A DNA stretch of 64,000 nucleotides. Source: JAAGZL01 sp050291725 (lineage in GTDB: Bacteria; Pseudomonadota; Gammaproteobacteria; Chromatiales; Chromatiaceae). The stretch is taken from positions 1 to 64,000 of the forward strand of contig JBNKKH010000010.1 in assembly GCA_050291725.1 (NCBI GenBank), in the 5' to 3' direction. This document shows, one piece after another, positions 53,601 to 61,764 of the stretch. The position numbers and the translations under genes are program-made. How positions within the stretch are numbered: position 1 is the first letter of the stretch; each line of letters starts with the position of its first letter. The notes under the pieces were generated by a model. The model worked only from the letters and a program-made list of their open reading frames with translations. It was not told the origin of the DNA and did no database searches.

Positions 53601-54660
53601 TGTTGATGGTGAAGAGCTGGGAAAGATGATTTTGGCAGATCAAGAGCTATGTGAAATACCATTGATACTGTTGACGTCAGGAGGGCAGCGCGGTGATGGA
53701 AAGCATTTCAAAGAACTTGGATTTTCGGCCTATCTGACCAAGCCTGTGCATAACGAAACGCTCCGCTACACTATGTCTGGTGTACTTGCTCTAAAACAAC
53801 AGCAACGCAGTGAACCAGTATTTCTTACTAGTTATCATGCTCCTAGTCCGGAATTGGGGTCAAATGAGACCGTTAAGCAGTTTGTTGGGCAGCATATTAT
53901 CCTGGCTGAAGACAACCAGGTTAACCAAAAGGTTGCTTGCACTCTGTTGGGTAAGCTGGGTTTTAAAGTGACTGCAGTTGGGAACGGGAAGAGGGCGATA
54001 GATGAGTGGCGGAAAACAGGATGTGATCTAATACTGATGGATTGTCACATGCCGGAAATGGATGGTTATCAGGCTACGGCACATATACGTCAGATAGAGC
54101 GAGAAACTGGAGGGCGTGTCCCTATAGTTGCTCTTACCGCTAATGCGTTGGAGTCAGATAGAAAAAGATGCCTTGATGCTGGTATGGATGACTATGTAGC
54201 TAAGCCATTTAAACAGAGGCTGCTAATCAATGTGCTGCGACGGTGGTTGCAGAATACCGGTGGCGGGCCGACAGTAAACAGTGCAAACGCAACAGAAGAG
54301 AGACTTGAGGAAACAGAACAAAACATACCGGATGCAATAGACCAATCGGTGTTTGGGAGTCTGCGCGATTTAATGGGAGACGAGTTCAGTGAGTTATTGC
54401 AAGCCTACAAAGAGGATACAGAAGAGTTTATTAAGGCTATTAGAACTGCTTGTGAGACGGATGATTATTCAGCACTCCAGGTGCCGGCCCATAGTATGAA
54501 ATCGAGCAGTGCAAATATAGGAGCAATGCACCTGTCTGCCCTGGCAAAAAAATTAGAGGAGCATGTGCGATCAAATACCCTGAAACAGGTGGAACAGCAG
54601 GTTGCCGCGATTGAGAAAGAGTTTGAGAGAGTGTCTCATGAGTTAGATTGTAGTGCGTAA
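50638..54660 (+). CDS. Hybrid sensor histidine kinase (Cache-PAS-GAF-HK-REC-REC-HPt)
   Basis: The protein has 1340 residues. Membrane segments at about 18-34 and 334-354 bracket a periplasmic Cache-like sensor domain. Inside are a PAS domain (about 372-480, VVITDTNGVVQWVNPAFTECTGY), a GAF-like domain, the dimerisation domain with His695 (AAMSHEIRTPMNG), an ATPase domain (NLVGNAIKFTAEG, DTGIGM, GGTGLGLT), two receiver domains with Asp983 (ILLDHHMP) and Asp1135 (ILMDCHMP), and an HPt domain with His1285 (AHSMKSSS). It is a complete phosphorelay in one protein. No dedicated output regulator is adjacent; targets are unknown. Confidence 0.9.
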   Translation: MSNISVSVRKVVLQFVKIVLPWTVLLLGIPAYYYYLEIDLEKNKIETDVSLNLGIGKKVVLNDLEAVSTDLLVLSEDRSFTESNGSMDPHAIEHLADEFLSYSKNKQIYDQIRYLDKKGKEIVRVNYKDGKPELVPDSKLQDKSGRYYFSESITLERGEIYISPFDLNIERGAVEIPHKPMIRFATPVFDKDGSKQGVVVLNYLGSRLLADLKNNLVHIIDHTVLLNSDGYWLLSPNSEQEWGFMFGKDSKFSKGDTEAWEIIRESDSGQFYNASGLYTYETVYPLKAIGHENKITVTTASSGKLLDTYKWKLVSHISQEKIDAIASGMLEKMLFIILPLYLLFLLGGVWLSFIRAKHAEVEQGLLIREKALMAAANMVVITDTNGVVQWVNPAFTECTGYGYAEVVGSSADMLKSGHHDKQFYNELWSVISAGEVWRGEFINKKKDGSTYYDEATITPVKDKDGNIVRYIAIKQDISERKKSEEQLRKSKANLAHEIRRRERKALEDEVMANLFQLALTSTPLNEYLTQSIESLATSVPWFGLMQKGAVFLTEKNGDKQVLKCAALCNMGDEAKIDCAEKSFGECLCGKAAQNREILHTTAAAGNHDSTCHEKEQHGHYIVPIMDEDDVLGVLMLYLREGHERDMHEEVFLARISDVFSMGINRRYSNLMLIKAKEDAEAGSRAKSSFLAAMSHEIRTPMNGVLGMSELLINTRLNEEQYDYTETIINSARALLTVINDILDFSKIEAGKLDLSPSNFDLERSAHDVTQLMSSQAEMKGLELMFQYEPGCHRHFHADAGRVRQILMNLVGNAIKFTAEGYVLVSITGRELDEDMMEMHVSVQDTGIGMEPDVVHEIFKPFSQADSSTTRKYGGTGLGLTISKQLAEMMGGTIGVSSTPDVGSTFWFTLPLRMTEAPEAIPDIDLTGARALLVDDNAINRRLLRDQLEHISMSADLAADATEAMQQLKRAVAEGSPYQLILLDHHMPNVDGEELGKMILADQELCEIPLILLTSGGQRGDGKHFKELGFSAYLTKPVHNETLRYTMSGVLALKQQQRSEPVFLTSYHAPSPELGSNETVKQFVGQHIILAEDNQVNQKVACTLLGKLGFKVTAVGNGKRAIDEWRKTGCDLILMDCHMPEMDGYQATAHIRQIERETGGRVPIVALTANALESDRKRCLDAGMDDYVAKPFKQRLLINVLRRWLQNTGGGPTVNSANATEERLEETEQNIPDAIDQSVFGSLRDLMGDEFSELLQAYKEDTEEFIKAIRTACETDDYSALQVPAHSMKSSSANIGAMHLSALAKKLEEHVRSNTLKQVEQQVAAIEKEFERVSHELDCSA

Positions 54661-54916
54661 CAAGCGTTTTATAGCAAGGAACTAAATTGCTAGCCTGTAC
54701 TATTGCCTGCAAGGCACTGTTAATTCGTATTACTAGTTGCCTACACCAAAAGTAAAAAACGGAAAACAAAAGCATGAGATAATTTTTGGGAAGGCTGCGC
54801 CAAGCACTAAATTCTGTAGCTATTTTTTAGCATTTTATTCTCTTTATTAGTAACTAATTCAATAATTGAGGTGCTTACTCCCAACTTTTTGTTTATGACT
54901 TGGCTAAATTCCATAA

Positions 54917-55507
54917 TTAAGTGTTTGTATTTTCCAGTGCCGCAATTCGAGCCAAAAGATCAATAGTAGATGAAGCCTTAAGCGATTTTATAAATCCTCT
55001 AAGCTTTGGTAGTAGTTTGTGTGTAAAGATGTTTTCTTCAACAAGGAATACACCATTTTTAATCATATGCAGTGTTTCCTTTTCACTTCTTCCATCTTTC
55101 GTTAGCAAGCGTTCATATTCCTGTTTGGCCTGTTTGAGTCTCTGTTCATGTTTGCGGCAATTGATGCAGTCTATAAGGTCAGATTCCAGAGGAAACCTAA
55201 GCTTTTCATACCAATAACGCTGTTCCTCGGCGAAAAATATAAAATGCGCGCCGCATTTGCGACACACTCTCTTGGTGTCGAAGTAGTGTGTTATATGGAT
55301 CGTAGCTGGAGCCTGTTTGGTAATATCTGCCTCTATTGCTGTGTTGGGGATGCGGGATGTTTTCGGTGAATGCCAATGAAGATAAATGTTTTCGTTATAT
55401 GGCTCGTCAGATGGATTTAAACCGGTAATACGAGGCCCTCTGCCATAGCGTGGGTGTTCTAAGTAATTTGCATATTTATTAGCACTGTTGGAGCTATTCT
55501 TCTTCAA
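54917..55507 (-). CDS. Zinc-ribbon protein, hypothetical
   Basis: The protein has 196 residues. A central treble-clef/zinc-ribbon-like motif is clear: VCRKCGAHFIFFAEEQRYWYEKLRFP, then CINCRKHEQ. It resembles the 'probable zinc-ribbon' domain in which two CxxC pairs flank a FxFxxxEQxxYxxxGF core. The N-terminal part has an aromatic-rich RGPRITGLNPS stretch; the C-terminal part is helical. The role is unknown. It begins an AT-rich minus-strand run (54.9-57.1 kb). It starts at an ATG with no close overlap. Confidence 0.7.
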   Translation of the reverse strand: MKKNSSNSANKYANYLEHPRYGRGPRITGLNPSDEPYNENIYLHWHSPKTSRIPNTAIEADITKQAPATIHITHYFDTKRVCRKCGAHFIFFAEEQRYWYEKLRFPLESDLIDCINCRKHEQRLKQAKQEYERLLTKDGRSEKETLHMIKNGVFLVEENIFTHKLLPKLRGFIKSLKASSTIDLLARIAALENTNT

Positions 55508-55563
55508 TTATGACTCCTGGTCCTTGCGTTATTCTTGGGTAGTAATGTCAATATTGCCTTGTG

Positions 55564-56046
55564 CTAGAAATTACCTTCTTTAAGTTTATACAGAGGTATT
55601 TCTGTTCCTTCGTGAACAACTGTCTCTCTAGCGCCCGCTGCGGTAGCAAGTTCTTGGAATGCTCTGCGTTCTATCTCAGTTAATCCACCTTCTATTTTTT
55701 GCATAGGGTGGATAACAACTACAGGACGTATAGCTAACAGTGTTCCTTTGCTCATTTTCTTAAAGAAGTAGACTAACAATTTTTCGCCCATAGTGAAATC
55801 AGACAACAGCATGCGAGGATGAGAAAAGGGGTTAACAATACTGATGTTAGGACCAGCTTCCAGTTTTGCCATGTTTCCCGCGGCTGCAATGATCTTCTTT
55901 CCATCATTCTCCGTACGCACGGCAAGGAGCGGCGCCTCTTCAACTATGTGGCCAGAAGAAGATTCAGTGATTTTCAGCTTCCTCTCCCATATTTGAACGT
56001 AGAAGATATTGCTGTACTTCGAAACTAATTTATTAAACATATGCAT
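55564..56046 (-). CDS. MreB-like protein lacking the phosphate loop and most of the fold
   Basis: The product has 160 residues. It follows the first third of MreB: MFNKLVSKYSNIFYVQI, then EEAPLLAVRTENDGKKIIAAAGNMAKLEAGPNISIVNPFSHP, VTEK-like TMGEKLLVYFFKKM, PRVVICVPxGxTEVERRA-like VVVIHPMQKIEGGLTEIERRAFQELATAAGARETVV. The phosphate-1 motif DLGTANT of MreB is replaced by VQIWERKLK, and the protein stops where MreB continues with PMAAAIGAG. It cannot bind nucleotide in the usual way. It may be a partner or regulator of MreB filaments; that is inference. Two starts, at 56046 and 56040, are possible. Confidence 0.75.
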   Translation of the reverse strand: MHMFNKLVSKYSNIFYVQIWERKLKITESSSGHIVEEAPLLAVRTENDGKKIIAAAGNMAKLEAGPNISIVNPFSHPRMLLSDFTMGEKLLVYFFKKMSKGTLLAIRPVVVIHPMQKIEGGLTEIERRAFQELATAAGARETVVHEGTEIPLYKLKEGNF

Positions 56047-56153
56047 TACTTATAGCAATAACAGCGGGACAATAGATGGTAGGCTGCGTTTTTCTCAGTT
56101 GAGTTTGGTGCAATATATTTAAAATGTAATCGGTCACCAATTGCTCGGGATTT

Positions 56154-56540
56154 CTATATAAAAAACTCTTTGCCGTCAGTTAATAGCTCAGTTAGTGCCT
56201 TAATCACAACTGCTGTATTTTCTCCTTCAACAGAGAAATAACCTTCCAGCTGCATCTTTCCTGGAAATGTATCATCTGATTCATATCTAAAACCTAATAC
56301 AATACCGCCTAATGTTTTGGCTTCTATTGTTAACTTAAAACGAAACCCTCCGTTTAATTCGATAATACCTTTTCGATCTTTCTCTAAGGAGTTTAACTTC
56401 GATATTAGGTCATCTGTATTATCAAAATAGATGTCATCGTGAACGCAGGAAAATCCATTGTAGTATATATCTACGATATAGTGAGGATTTTCCGTAACAT
56501 CAGGCCATGTCTCAGAATTGATTCGCAGGCTATTATTCAT
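56154..56540 (-). CDS. Hypothetical protein
   Basis: The product has 128 residues with no signal peptide, membrane segment or recognised domain. It is acidic and looks beta-rich (ELNGGFRFKLTIEAKTLGGIVLGFRYE, LEGYFSVEGENTAVVIKAL). The composition and size resemble small immunity or adaptor proteins, but no family claim is made. It lies 107 bases upstream of the MreB-like gene and shares its strand and low GC content. Confidence 0.55.
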   Translation of the reverse strand: MNNSLRINSETWPDVTENPHYIVDIYYNGFSCVHDDIYFDNTDDLISKLNSLEKDRKGIIELNGGFRFKLTIEAKTLGGIVLGFRYESDDTFPGKMQLEGYFSVEGENTAVVIKALTELLTDGKEFFI

Positions 56541-56691
56541 ATTTATTCGGTTGCTTTCCCTACCTTGCCATTGTTTTCTTTAACCAAGAATCTTTGTTGT
56601 TTCTCATTTGTAACCTTCAAGCATCTCTTCTCTTGGTTCTATTTGTGAAACCCCAATACATGATTCAGTACTCTATTCCTTATTGGGTTTG

Positions 56692-57144
56692 TTACAACAT
56701 TTTTTCTTGATTTGAGTGCTCCATAAAACGTTTCCAAATATCATTTGGCTTCCATGATTTTACAATTACTTTGTTTGCTTCTTCTATGGTTGCGTTGTTA
56801 ACCAATCGCATATATAAAAATAAAAAAGCAGATGCTCTATAATTGACCACGCAATGCACCCACACTTTTTTGTCTTTGAATCGTTTCATCATAGAAATAA
56901 ACTCTTTTAAGTGTTCCGGTGTTGGAGCCTCAAATGGTACTGGAATATGTATGTACTGCATATTTTGTGTAGTGACAATCTGTTCTTCTTCTGGAATAGC
57001 ATTCTCAGAATCTGGCATAGCCAGGTTTATTACAACCTCAAAACCAGCTTGAGCTATATCTTTGAACTCAAGTTCTTTGGGTTGGCCAGAGGATGCAATA
57101 CTGTCAGAGATGCGAATGTAGTTTTTGATGTCTTCTAAGGCCAT
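56692..57144 (-). CDS. Protein tyrosine phosphatase-like protein
   Basis: The protein has 150 residues. The dual-specificity phosphatase fold is suggested by the early FKDIAQAGFEVVINLAMPD and the active-site loop VHCVVNYRASAF, an HCxxxxxR(S/A) signature with Cys and Arg in place. Proteins of this type (DUF442/beta-lactamase-hydrolase-like group) act on phosphotyrosine or other phosphoesters; the substrate is unknown. It is the most upstream gene of the AT-rich minus-strand run. Confidence 0.75.
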   Translation of the reverse strand: MALEDIKNYIRISDSIASSGQPKELEFKDIAQAGFEVVINLAMPDSENAIPEEEQIVTTQNMQYIHIPVPFEAPTPEHLKEFISMMKRFKDKKVWVHCVVNYRASAFLFLYMRLVNNATIEEANKVIVKSWKPNDIWKRFMEHSNQEKML

Positions 57145-57344
57145 ATGTCTATCAGGTCCAATAACAAGTTGTAGTACGTTTCTGCTGAGCCTGTTTGTTT
57201 ATGAAACTTTTCGGTCGCTTAAAAAGAGCGTAGTTAAAACAGGCTGGAATAGTGGTGACTCTCCATTAGGGTGGTGCTGGTTCTTCGCTGTCTTTTGCGT
57301 AGGCTGAATTGGTCTTAAGGGCTCCGTTCTTTGTTCCAGATGGG

Positions 57345-58388
57345 TTATACGATTGCAGGCTCTTCAATCAGCTCTGGAGCTTCTAACATCTCACTATCTT
57401 GTAATCCATCAAGGTGTTGTTCTAGCAGCGAGGTCTGGTGGGTGCGGCCAATGTGGTATAGCGCCTCACCTTCGTAAACCAACGGGATATTAGTTCGTCC
57501 AATGATGATTCCGTCAAACGGGGCAATGATAGGTTCATCCATGTGGCCTGTGGGGTCGGCGATAATGCCTAACTGTTCCCCTTTTGAAACCATACCGCCC
57601 AGTTTTATCTGTGCTCGTAGAATGCCACTCTGAGGCGCGCGAACCCATGCGCTGGAGCGTAGCAGGGCGGCTAGCCTGGGTGGTTTGGTTTTTTTCGGAA
57701 TGGGTAACATTCCAAGCTGACGCAGTACGTTAATGATGCCGCTGACGCCGACCCGAATTGACACTTCGTCAAACCGCAATGCCTCTCCCGACTCATACAC
57801 CATAACCGACACTGATTCATGCGCGGCTGAGGCGCGCAGTGTGCCTTCAGGGGCTGCAGAGTGTAATAGAACTGGTGTGCCAAACGCCTTTGCTAGGGGG
57901 GCAATCTTCTCATCATTTAGATCGGCGCGTATCTGGGGGAAGTTGTCACGATGTATGGCAGCTGTGTGTAGATCAATTCCGAGATCAGAGCGCATCACCA
58001 CCTGTGACATAAAAGTGTTTGCCATGCGTCCAGCGAGGGTTCCCAATTCGCGGCCGGGAAAGCTTCTATTAAGATCACGCCGGTCCGGGAGATAGCGGGA
58101 ATGGTTGTTAAATCCTAGTACATTGACTATCGGAACAGCGAGTATGGTACCGCTGAGCCGCTTTAATGAAGATAGAGATAGGACCCGGCGAATTATCTCC
58201 ACACCATTGATCTCATCACCGTGGATAGCTGCGCTAATGAAAATGGTGGGTCCATCTTTTTTGCCATGTGCTACATGAATCGGCATCCATAGCGGAGTGT
58301 GCGTGTACATGCCAGGCAGGGGTAGCCTGACTACCTCTCGTGAGCCGGCTTTGATTTTTGTCTCTGCTATTTCAAAGTCAGGCCGCAT
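57345..58388 (-). CDS. AstE/AspA-family zinc carboxypeptidase, linked to rimK
   Basis: The protein has 347 residues of the succinylglutamate desuccinylase/aspartoacylase family. The zinc ligands are in SAAIHGDEINGVEII and, about 95 residues later, a DLHTAAIHRDNFPQ His; ESGEALRFDE supplies the catalytic Glu. A C-terminal beta domain (about 240-340) is typical of the group. It probably hydrolyses an amide bond of an amino-acid derivative. It is the last gene of a three-gene set with the RimK ligase, 5 bases downstream, suggesting removal or trimming of glutamate tags; that link is inferred. Confidence 0.85.
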   Translation of the reverse strand: MRPDFEIAETKIKAGSREVVRLPLPGMYTHTPLWMPIHVAHGKKDGPTIFISAAIHGDEINGVEIIRRVLSLSSLKRLSGTILAVPIVNVLGFNNHSRYLPDRRDLNRSFPGRELGTLAGRMANTFMSQVVMRSDLGIDLHTAAIHRDNFPQIRADLNDEKIAPLAKAFGTPVLLHSAAPEGTLRASAAHESVSVMVYESGEALRFDEVSIRVGVSGIINVLRQLGMLPIPKKTKPPRLAALLRSSAWVRAPQSGILRAQIKLGGMVSKGEQLGIIADPTGHMDEPIIAPFDGIIIGRTNIPLVYEGEALYHIGRTHQTSLLEQHLDGLQDSEMLEAPELIEEPAIV

Positions 58389-58393
58389 CTAAA

Positions 58394-59299
58394 TCATCCC
58401 TTGCCTTTGGTTCTGGTTTTATGGGGCTTGGCATTCTTCTCGATAAATTCAATGATCATGCTGGCCACATCCTTGCCTGTAGCTGTTTCAATGCCTTCCA
58501 GACCAGGAGATGAGTTGACTTCCATTACTACAGGTCCATGATTAGATCTGAGAATGTCCACGCCGCAAACATTTAACCCCATGATTTTGGCGGCGCGCAC
58601 AGCAGTGGAACGCTCTTCCGGGGTGAGCCGCACCAGGGTGGCTGAACCACCACGGTGTAGGTTAGAGCGAAATTCACCTTCCTTGCCTTGGCGTTTCATG
58701 GCGGCAACCACCTTGTTACCAATGACAAAACAGCGAATATCGGCGCCGCCGGCCTCTTTGATGAACTCCTGGATAAGAATATTAGCCCTTAGGCCCATAA
58801 ATGCTTCAACTACGCTTTCCACCGCCTTGGGGGTTTCAGCCAGTACCACCCCAATACCCTGGGTGCCCTCCAGTAGTTTGATCACCGCAGGTGCGCCACC
58901 CATCATGCGCATCATATCTTGAATGTCGTCCGGGGAGTGGGCAAAGCCGGTAACCGGCAGCCCTATCCCCCTGCGCGCCAGAAGTTGTAGTGATCTTAGT
59001 TTGTCGCGAGACCGGGTAACGGCAACCGACTCGTTGAGTGGGTATACCCCCATCATCTCAAACTGGCGCAGTACAGCCGTGGCGTAGAAGGTGATGGAGG
59101 CTCCGATGCGAGGGATAATGGCATCAAATCCTGTGAGGTTTTCACCCTTGTAATGTACTGATGGCCGCAGAGAGGTGATATTCATGTAACAGCGCAGCGC
59201 ATCCAGTACCCTGTATTCATGCCCCCGCTCTTTTGCCGCCTCAACCAATCTACGGGTGGAATAGAGTTTTGGATTGCGCGATAGAATGGCTATTTTCAT
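58394..59299 (-). CDS. rimK: RimK-type glutamate ligase (ATP-grasp)
   Basis: The protein has 301 residues, full RimK length. The ATP-grasp fold is seen in AILSRNPKLYSTRRL, PAVIKLLEGTQGIGVVLAE, FIKEAGGADIRCFVIGNKVVAAMKRQ and VMEVNSSPGLEGIE. RimK adds glutamates to the C-terminus of ribosomal protein S6 and makes poly-glutamate. Its start overlaps the upstream protease gene by 4 bases (ATGA), and the AstE-like gene follows, a cluster also seen as rimA/rimB/rimK-type loci. Confidence 0.93.
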   Translation of the reverse strand: MKIAILSRNPKLYSTRRLVEAAKERGHEYRVLDALRCYMNITSLRPSVHYKGENLTGFDAIIPRIGASITFYATAVLRQFEMMGVYPLNESVAVTRSRDKLRSLQLLARRGIGLPVTGFAHSPDDIQDMMRMMGGAPAVIKLLEGTQGIGVVLAETPKAVESVVEAFMGLRANILIQEFIKEAGGADIRCFVIGNKVVAAMKRQGKEGEFRSNLHRGGSATLVRLTPEERSTAVRAAKIMGLNVCGVDILRSNHGPVVMEVNSSPGLEGIETATGKDVASMIIEFIEKNAKPHKTRTKGKG

Positions 59300-59757
59300 A
59301 ATGGTGCCTCAATATGTTCGTTTATCCCACTTTGCTCATAAGACAAGGCAGGGTTAATTATGAAGTTGCCAGAAACGATTGCTGTGCGTCCCAGCAATAT
59401 GCGGAATCTCATATCGTCACGTGAGGTCAGGGTCATCTCAATCTCATCCTGCCAGTCGCCAATTGTCATACAGGTCTTGATGACAATACGCTCTTCTGTA
59501 TGGCCTCCAGAGTCTCTTACCGGCCTTCTGTCGGCGATGGGTGCCTCACATTCAACCACCTCTTCGGTATTTTCCTGTATTGGGTGGACGCTAAACCTGA
59601 CCCAATCAGCGCTATCACGTTTAAAAGTCTCCAGGTCAAATGCATGCAGGCAGGAGGTTCGGGCACCAGTATCTACCTTGGCCTTCATAAGAGGCAGCCC
59701 AAGCTCAGGTAGTTGCACCCATTCCCTCCAGCCGAGTAATCGTCTCTGTTCAGTCAA
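59296..59757 (-). CDS. RimB-like retropepsin/ATP-dependent zinc protease family protein
   Basis: The protein has 153 residues of the COG4067 family, often encoded with rimK. The motif KVDTGARTSCLHA is the DTGA active-site-like loop of a retropepsin-type fold; RILLGRTAI corresponds to the second hydrophobic-Gly motif. In Pseudomonas the related RimB modulates RimK. It is the first gene of the operon and overlaps rimK by 4 bases. Confidence 0.85.
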   Translation of the reverse strand: MTEQRRLLGWREWVQLPELGLPLMKAKVDTGARTSCLHAFDLETFKRDSADWVRFSVHPIQENTEEVVECEAPIADRRPVRDSGGHTEERIVIKTCMTIGDWQDEIEMTLTSRDDMRFRILLGRTAIVSGNFIINPALSYEQSGINEHIEAPL

Positions 59758-60041
59758 CTGTTTTCTCTCATGTTTTTGTGTATACCCACTTAACTAGTAC
59801 AGTCTTGGGGTTAATTTTTTCACTGCCTGTAAGTATAAACGCTATAAAGCGTAATACCCACCGCTACGAGCCGAATAGCAGAGAGATTGTGGATGTAACG
59901 AGGGTTGTTTTCTGTGATTACAACAGGTCTAAGGCTAATATATTACTAGCAGATGGCAAGCAGCTCCTACCGTGGTGAAGTATGGTAGGCGCTGGTGGTC
60001 TTTTGTGAACTGGAAGAGTAGGTATGTGCTGCCACGATAAA
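59758..60041. other. Intergenic region upstream of the rimK operon
   Basis: The 284 bases before the small gene, together with the sequence up to the LysR gene, hold no supported gene. The promoter for the minus-strand rimK operon must lie in the first part. A GCTATAAAGCG stretch near 59838-59848 is a possible -10 region in the plus direction only. Nothing else was recognised. Confidence 0.3.
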
Positions 60042-60263
60042 TTATGGTGCGTCATACTCTGTTTCATCATACTTTTGTCGATTGCGCTTGATTTTTTGGG
60101 AACGCCCATGATCCGCAATACGACTGCGTTTGCTGTTATTGGGATGACGAAAGCGTAACCTATAAGGCAGCTTATCTATCTCATCATTGATCTCTTCGTC
60201 GAAATTATTTTGCATCCGCCTGCTCACATCTGTGATCTCCTGTGGTGAAAGCGCGATTATCAA
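60042..60263 (-). CDS. Small basic hypothetical protein
   Basis: The frame has 73 residues, or 57 from an internal ATG at 60215 with AGGCGG upstream. The N-terminus is acidic (NNFDEEINDEIDKLPYRL) and the C-terminus is strongly basic (RHPNNSKRSRI...KIKRNRQKYD), giving a clear charge split typical of small nucleic-acid-binding proteins. No family is recognised. It could also be non-coding. It is separated from the LysR gene by 160 bases. Confidence 0.4.
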   Translation of the reverse strand: MIIALSPQEITDVSRRMQNNFDEEINDEIDKLPYRLRFRHPNNSKRSRIADHGRSQKIKRNRQKYDETEYDAP

Positions 60264-60423
60264 ATATATAGATGATATTTAGACCAAACAGAAGGCAAAG
60301 TGAAACAAAATATTTTTATTGATTTGGACAGATAAATTATTACAGCACACTTTTGTAGAATCTGCTGTATAGGATAGCCAAACACTGTCTGCCGTAAACC
60401 GCGGCGACAGATATTCGTGTGCT

Positions 60424-61257
60424 CTATAAGGCCGCTAAAATCTCCTGTATCAACTCCGTGCACTCATTTTCCGGTTTGAACACTGCATATGAGGAACGCT
60501 CAATAGTCGGTGAGCCTGGGACCAGGAATAGATCTCCATGAGCTAGGTGGTTTTCAATCATCTGTTTTGCTAGGTAGCATGAGCCGCCCTGGGATAACAG
60601 CAGATCAAGAGCTATTTCACTAGTGCTACAGTGAGCTCGAGGTATACATCGGTCTTCCACAAAAGCTGCATGGGTTATGGAAAAGCTTCTACCCCAATCC
60701 ACGAGTAGATAATCCTCCTTGAATGCATCATCCGGCGTTGCGTGTAGAGTGTCGCTAACATGTACCAAGTCAATTTTTGTGGTCTGTTTGGCGATAAGAT
60801 CAGAGGTGGCAGGTGGCTCAAAAACAAAGGCTAGATCCAGAACGCCGTTAAGAACCATGTTGATCAGGGAATCAGCCTTGCTCATTTCAAGATGTAACGT
60901 CAGGTTGGTTCGCGTTTTGTAGATATTTTCGACCCAATTTCTAACGCCAATGTGCCATAGATCTATGGTTGAACCAACGGCTAAGGAGTGGGAAAATTGC
61001 GTATCTAGGGCGACATCAAGTCGTGCCCTTTCCCATCCGTGGACTATGATCTCTGCATGTCGAAGCAGTCTCTCACCAGCTGGAGTGAGTTGGATATTGT
61101 TACGACCCCTAGTAAATAATTGAGTGCCAAGGGTGCTTTCCAACAGCTTGATACGGGCACTAACCGCCGCCTGGGTAATGAATAAAATATCTCCCGCTTT
61201 ACCAAAATGGCGCGTTCTAACCACGGAGAGAAAGGTCTTCAGCAGTGAGATATCCAT
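60424..61257 (-). CDS. LysR-type regulator, HdfR-like
   Basis: The start at 61257 (MDISLLKTFLSVVRTRHFGKAG) matches the HdfR N-terminus; 12 upstream codons are open but not family-like. The protein has 277 residues: a winged helix (ITQAAVSARIKLLESTLGTQLFTR) with RNNIQLTPAGERLL, then a substrate-binding regulatory domain. HdfR-like proteins are LysR activators or repressors, some linked to motility genes in enterics. The target here is unknown; the divergent small secreted gene is one candidate. Confidence 0.85.
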   Translation of the reverse strand: MDISLLKTFLSVVRTRHFGKAGDILFITQAAVSARIKLLESTLGTQLFTRGRNNIQLTPAGERLLRHAEIIVHGWERARLDVALDTQFSHSLAVGSTIDLWHIGVRNWVENIYKTRTNLTLHLEMSKADSLINMVLNGVLDLAFVFEPPATSDLIAKQTTKIDLVHVSDTLHATPDDAFKEDYLLVDWGRSFSITHAAFVEDRCIPRAHCSTSEIALDLLLSQGGSCYLAKQMIENHLAHGDLFLVPGSPTIERSSYAVFKPENECTELIQEILAAL

Positions 61258-61314
61258 AGCTGCAACGATAACTGCTCTTAATCGTGTCGACAATGAATAT
61301 TTGCTCGTAAATTC

Positions 61315-61330
61315 ATATGTTATCCCATAT
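61315..61330. promoter_or_regulatory. Candidate LysR-type operator
   Basis: ATATG (61315-61319) and CATAT (61326-61330) are complementary, separated by six bases. The dyad lies 58 bases from the LysR start and 114 before the divergent secreted-protein gene, where autoregulatory sites of this family usually are. The arms are short, so chance is possible. Confidence 0.25.
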
Positions 61331-61443
61331 AAAGATCACAAATTCCCTAGCTAGAATATGCCTGGCTAAGGTTTCACAGTCCCATTCAAGGATAACCTGT
61401 CTTGATGGGTAGTTATTTACCTATAGTGGAAGGAATAGTTGTC

Positions 61444-61686
61444 ATGAAAAAAACTTCATTTTTGCATCTGATGGCACTGTTGGTAGTGTTTGGAACCACA
61501 GCTCCTGTTGTTGCAGAAGAGAGCGTGGAAGAGATGGAGAAGCGTTGCCAAAGTTATGCTCAGGAAGATAATATTCCTGCGGATGAGCTTGAGGATTATA
61601 TGAAAGAGTGTATCCAAGGCCTTGAGCAAGATGATACTCAATCTGAGACAGAATCTGGGACTGAAGATGAAGAAAAACAAGATTAA
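61444..61686 (+). CDS. Small secreted acidic protein
   Basis: The start at 61444 gives a signal peptide (MKKTSFLHLMALL...VVA) and a mature part of about 55 residues. Two Cys (EKRCQSYA and MKECIQGL) about 22 residues apart may form a disulphide; the tail is almost entirely Glu, Asp, Ser and Gln. Similar short proteins with an RCxxYAxEDxIxxDELxxYxxxC pattern occur in related bacteria, function unknown. A strong terminator follows. Confidence 0.7.
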   Translation: MKKTSFLHLMALLVVFGTTAPVVAEESVEEMEKRCQSYAQEDNIPADELEDYMKECIQGLEQDDTQSETESGTEDEEKQD

Positions 61687-61726
61687 TCCTAACTTGATTA
61701 TGTTGTAGATTTTCTTCAAGTTATAG

Positions 61727-61764
61727 CCCGATCAGCCATTTGACTAGGTTGATCGGGTTTTTTT
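61727..61764 (+). terminator. Strong Rho-independent terminator
   Basis: CCCGATCA (61727-61734) and TGATCGGG (61750-61757) form a perfect 8-base stem, followed by seven T (61758-61764). It ends the transcript of the small secreted protein gene. Confidence 0.9.
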
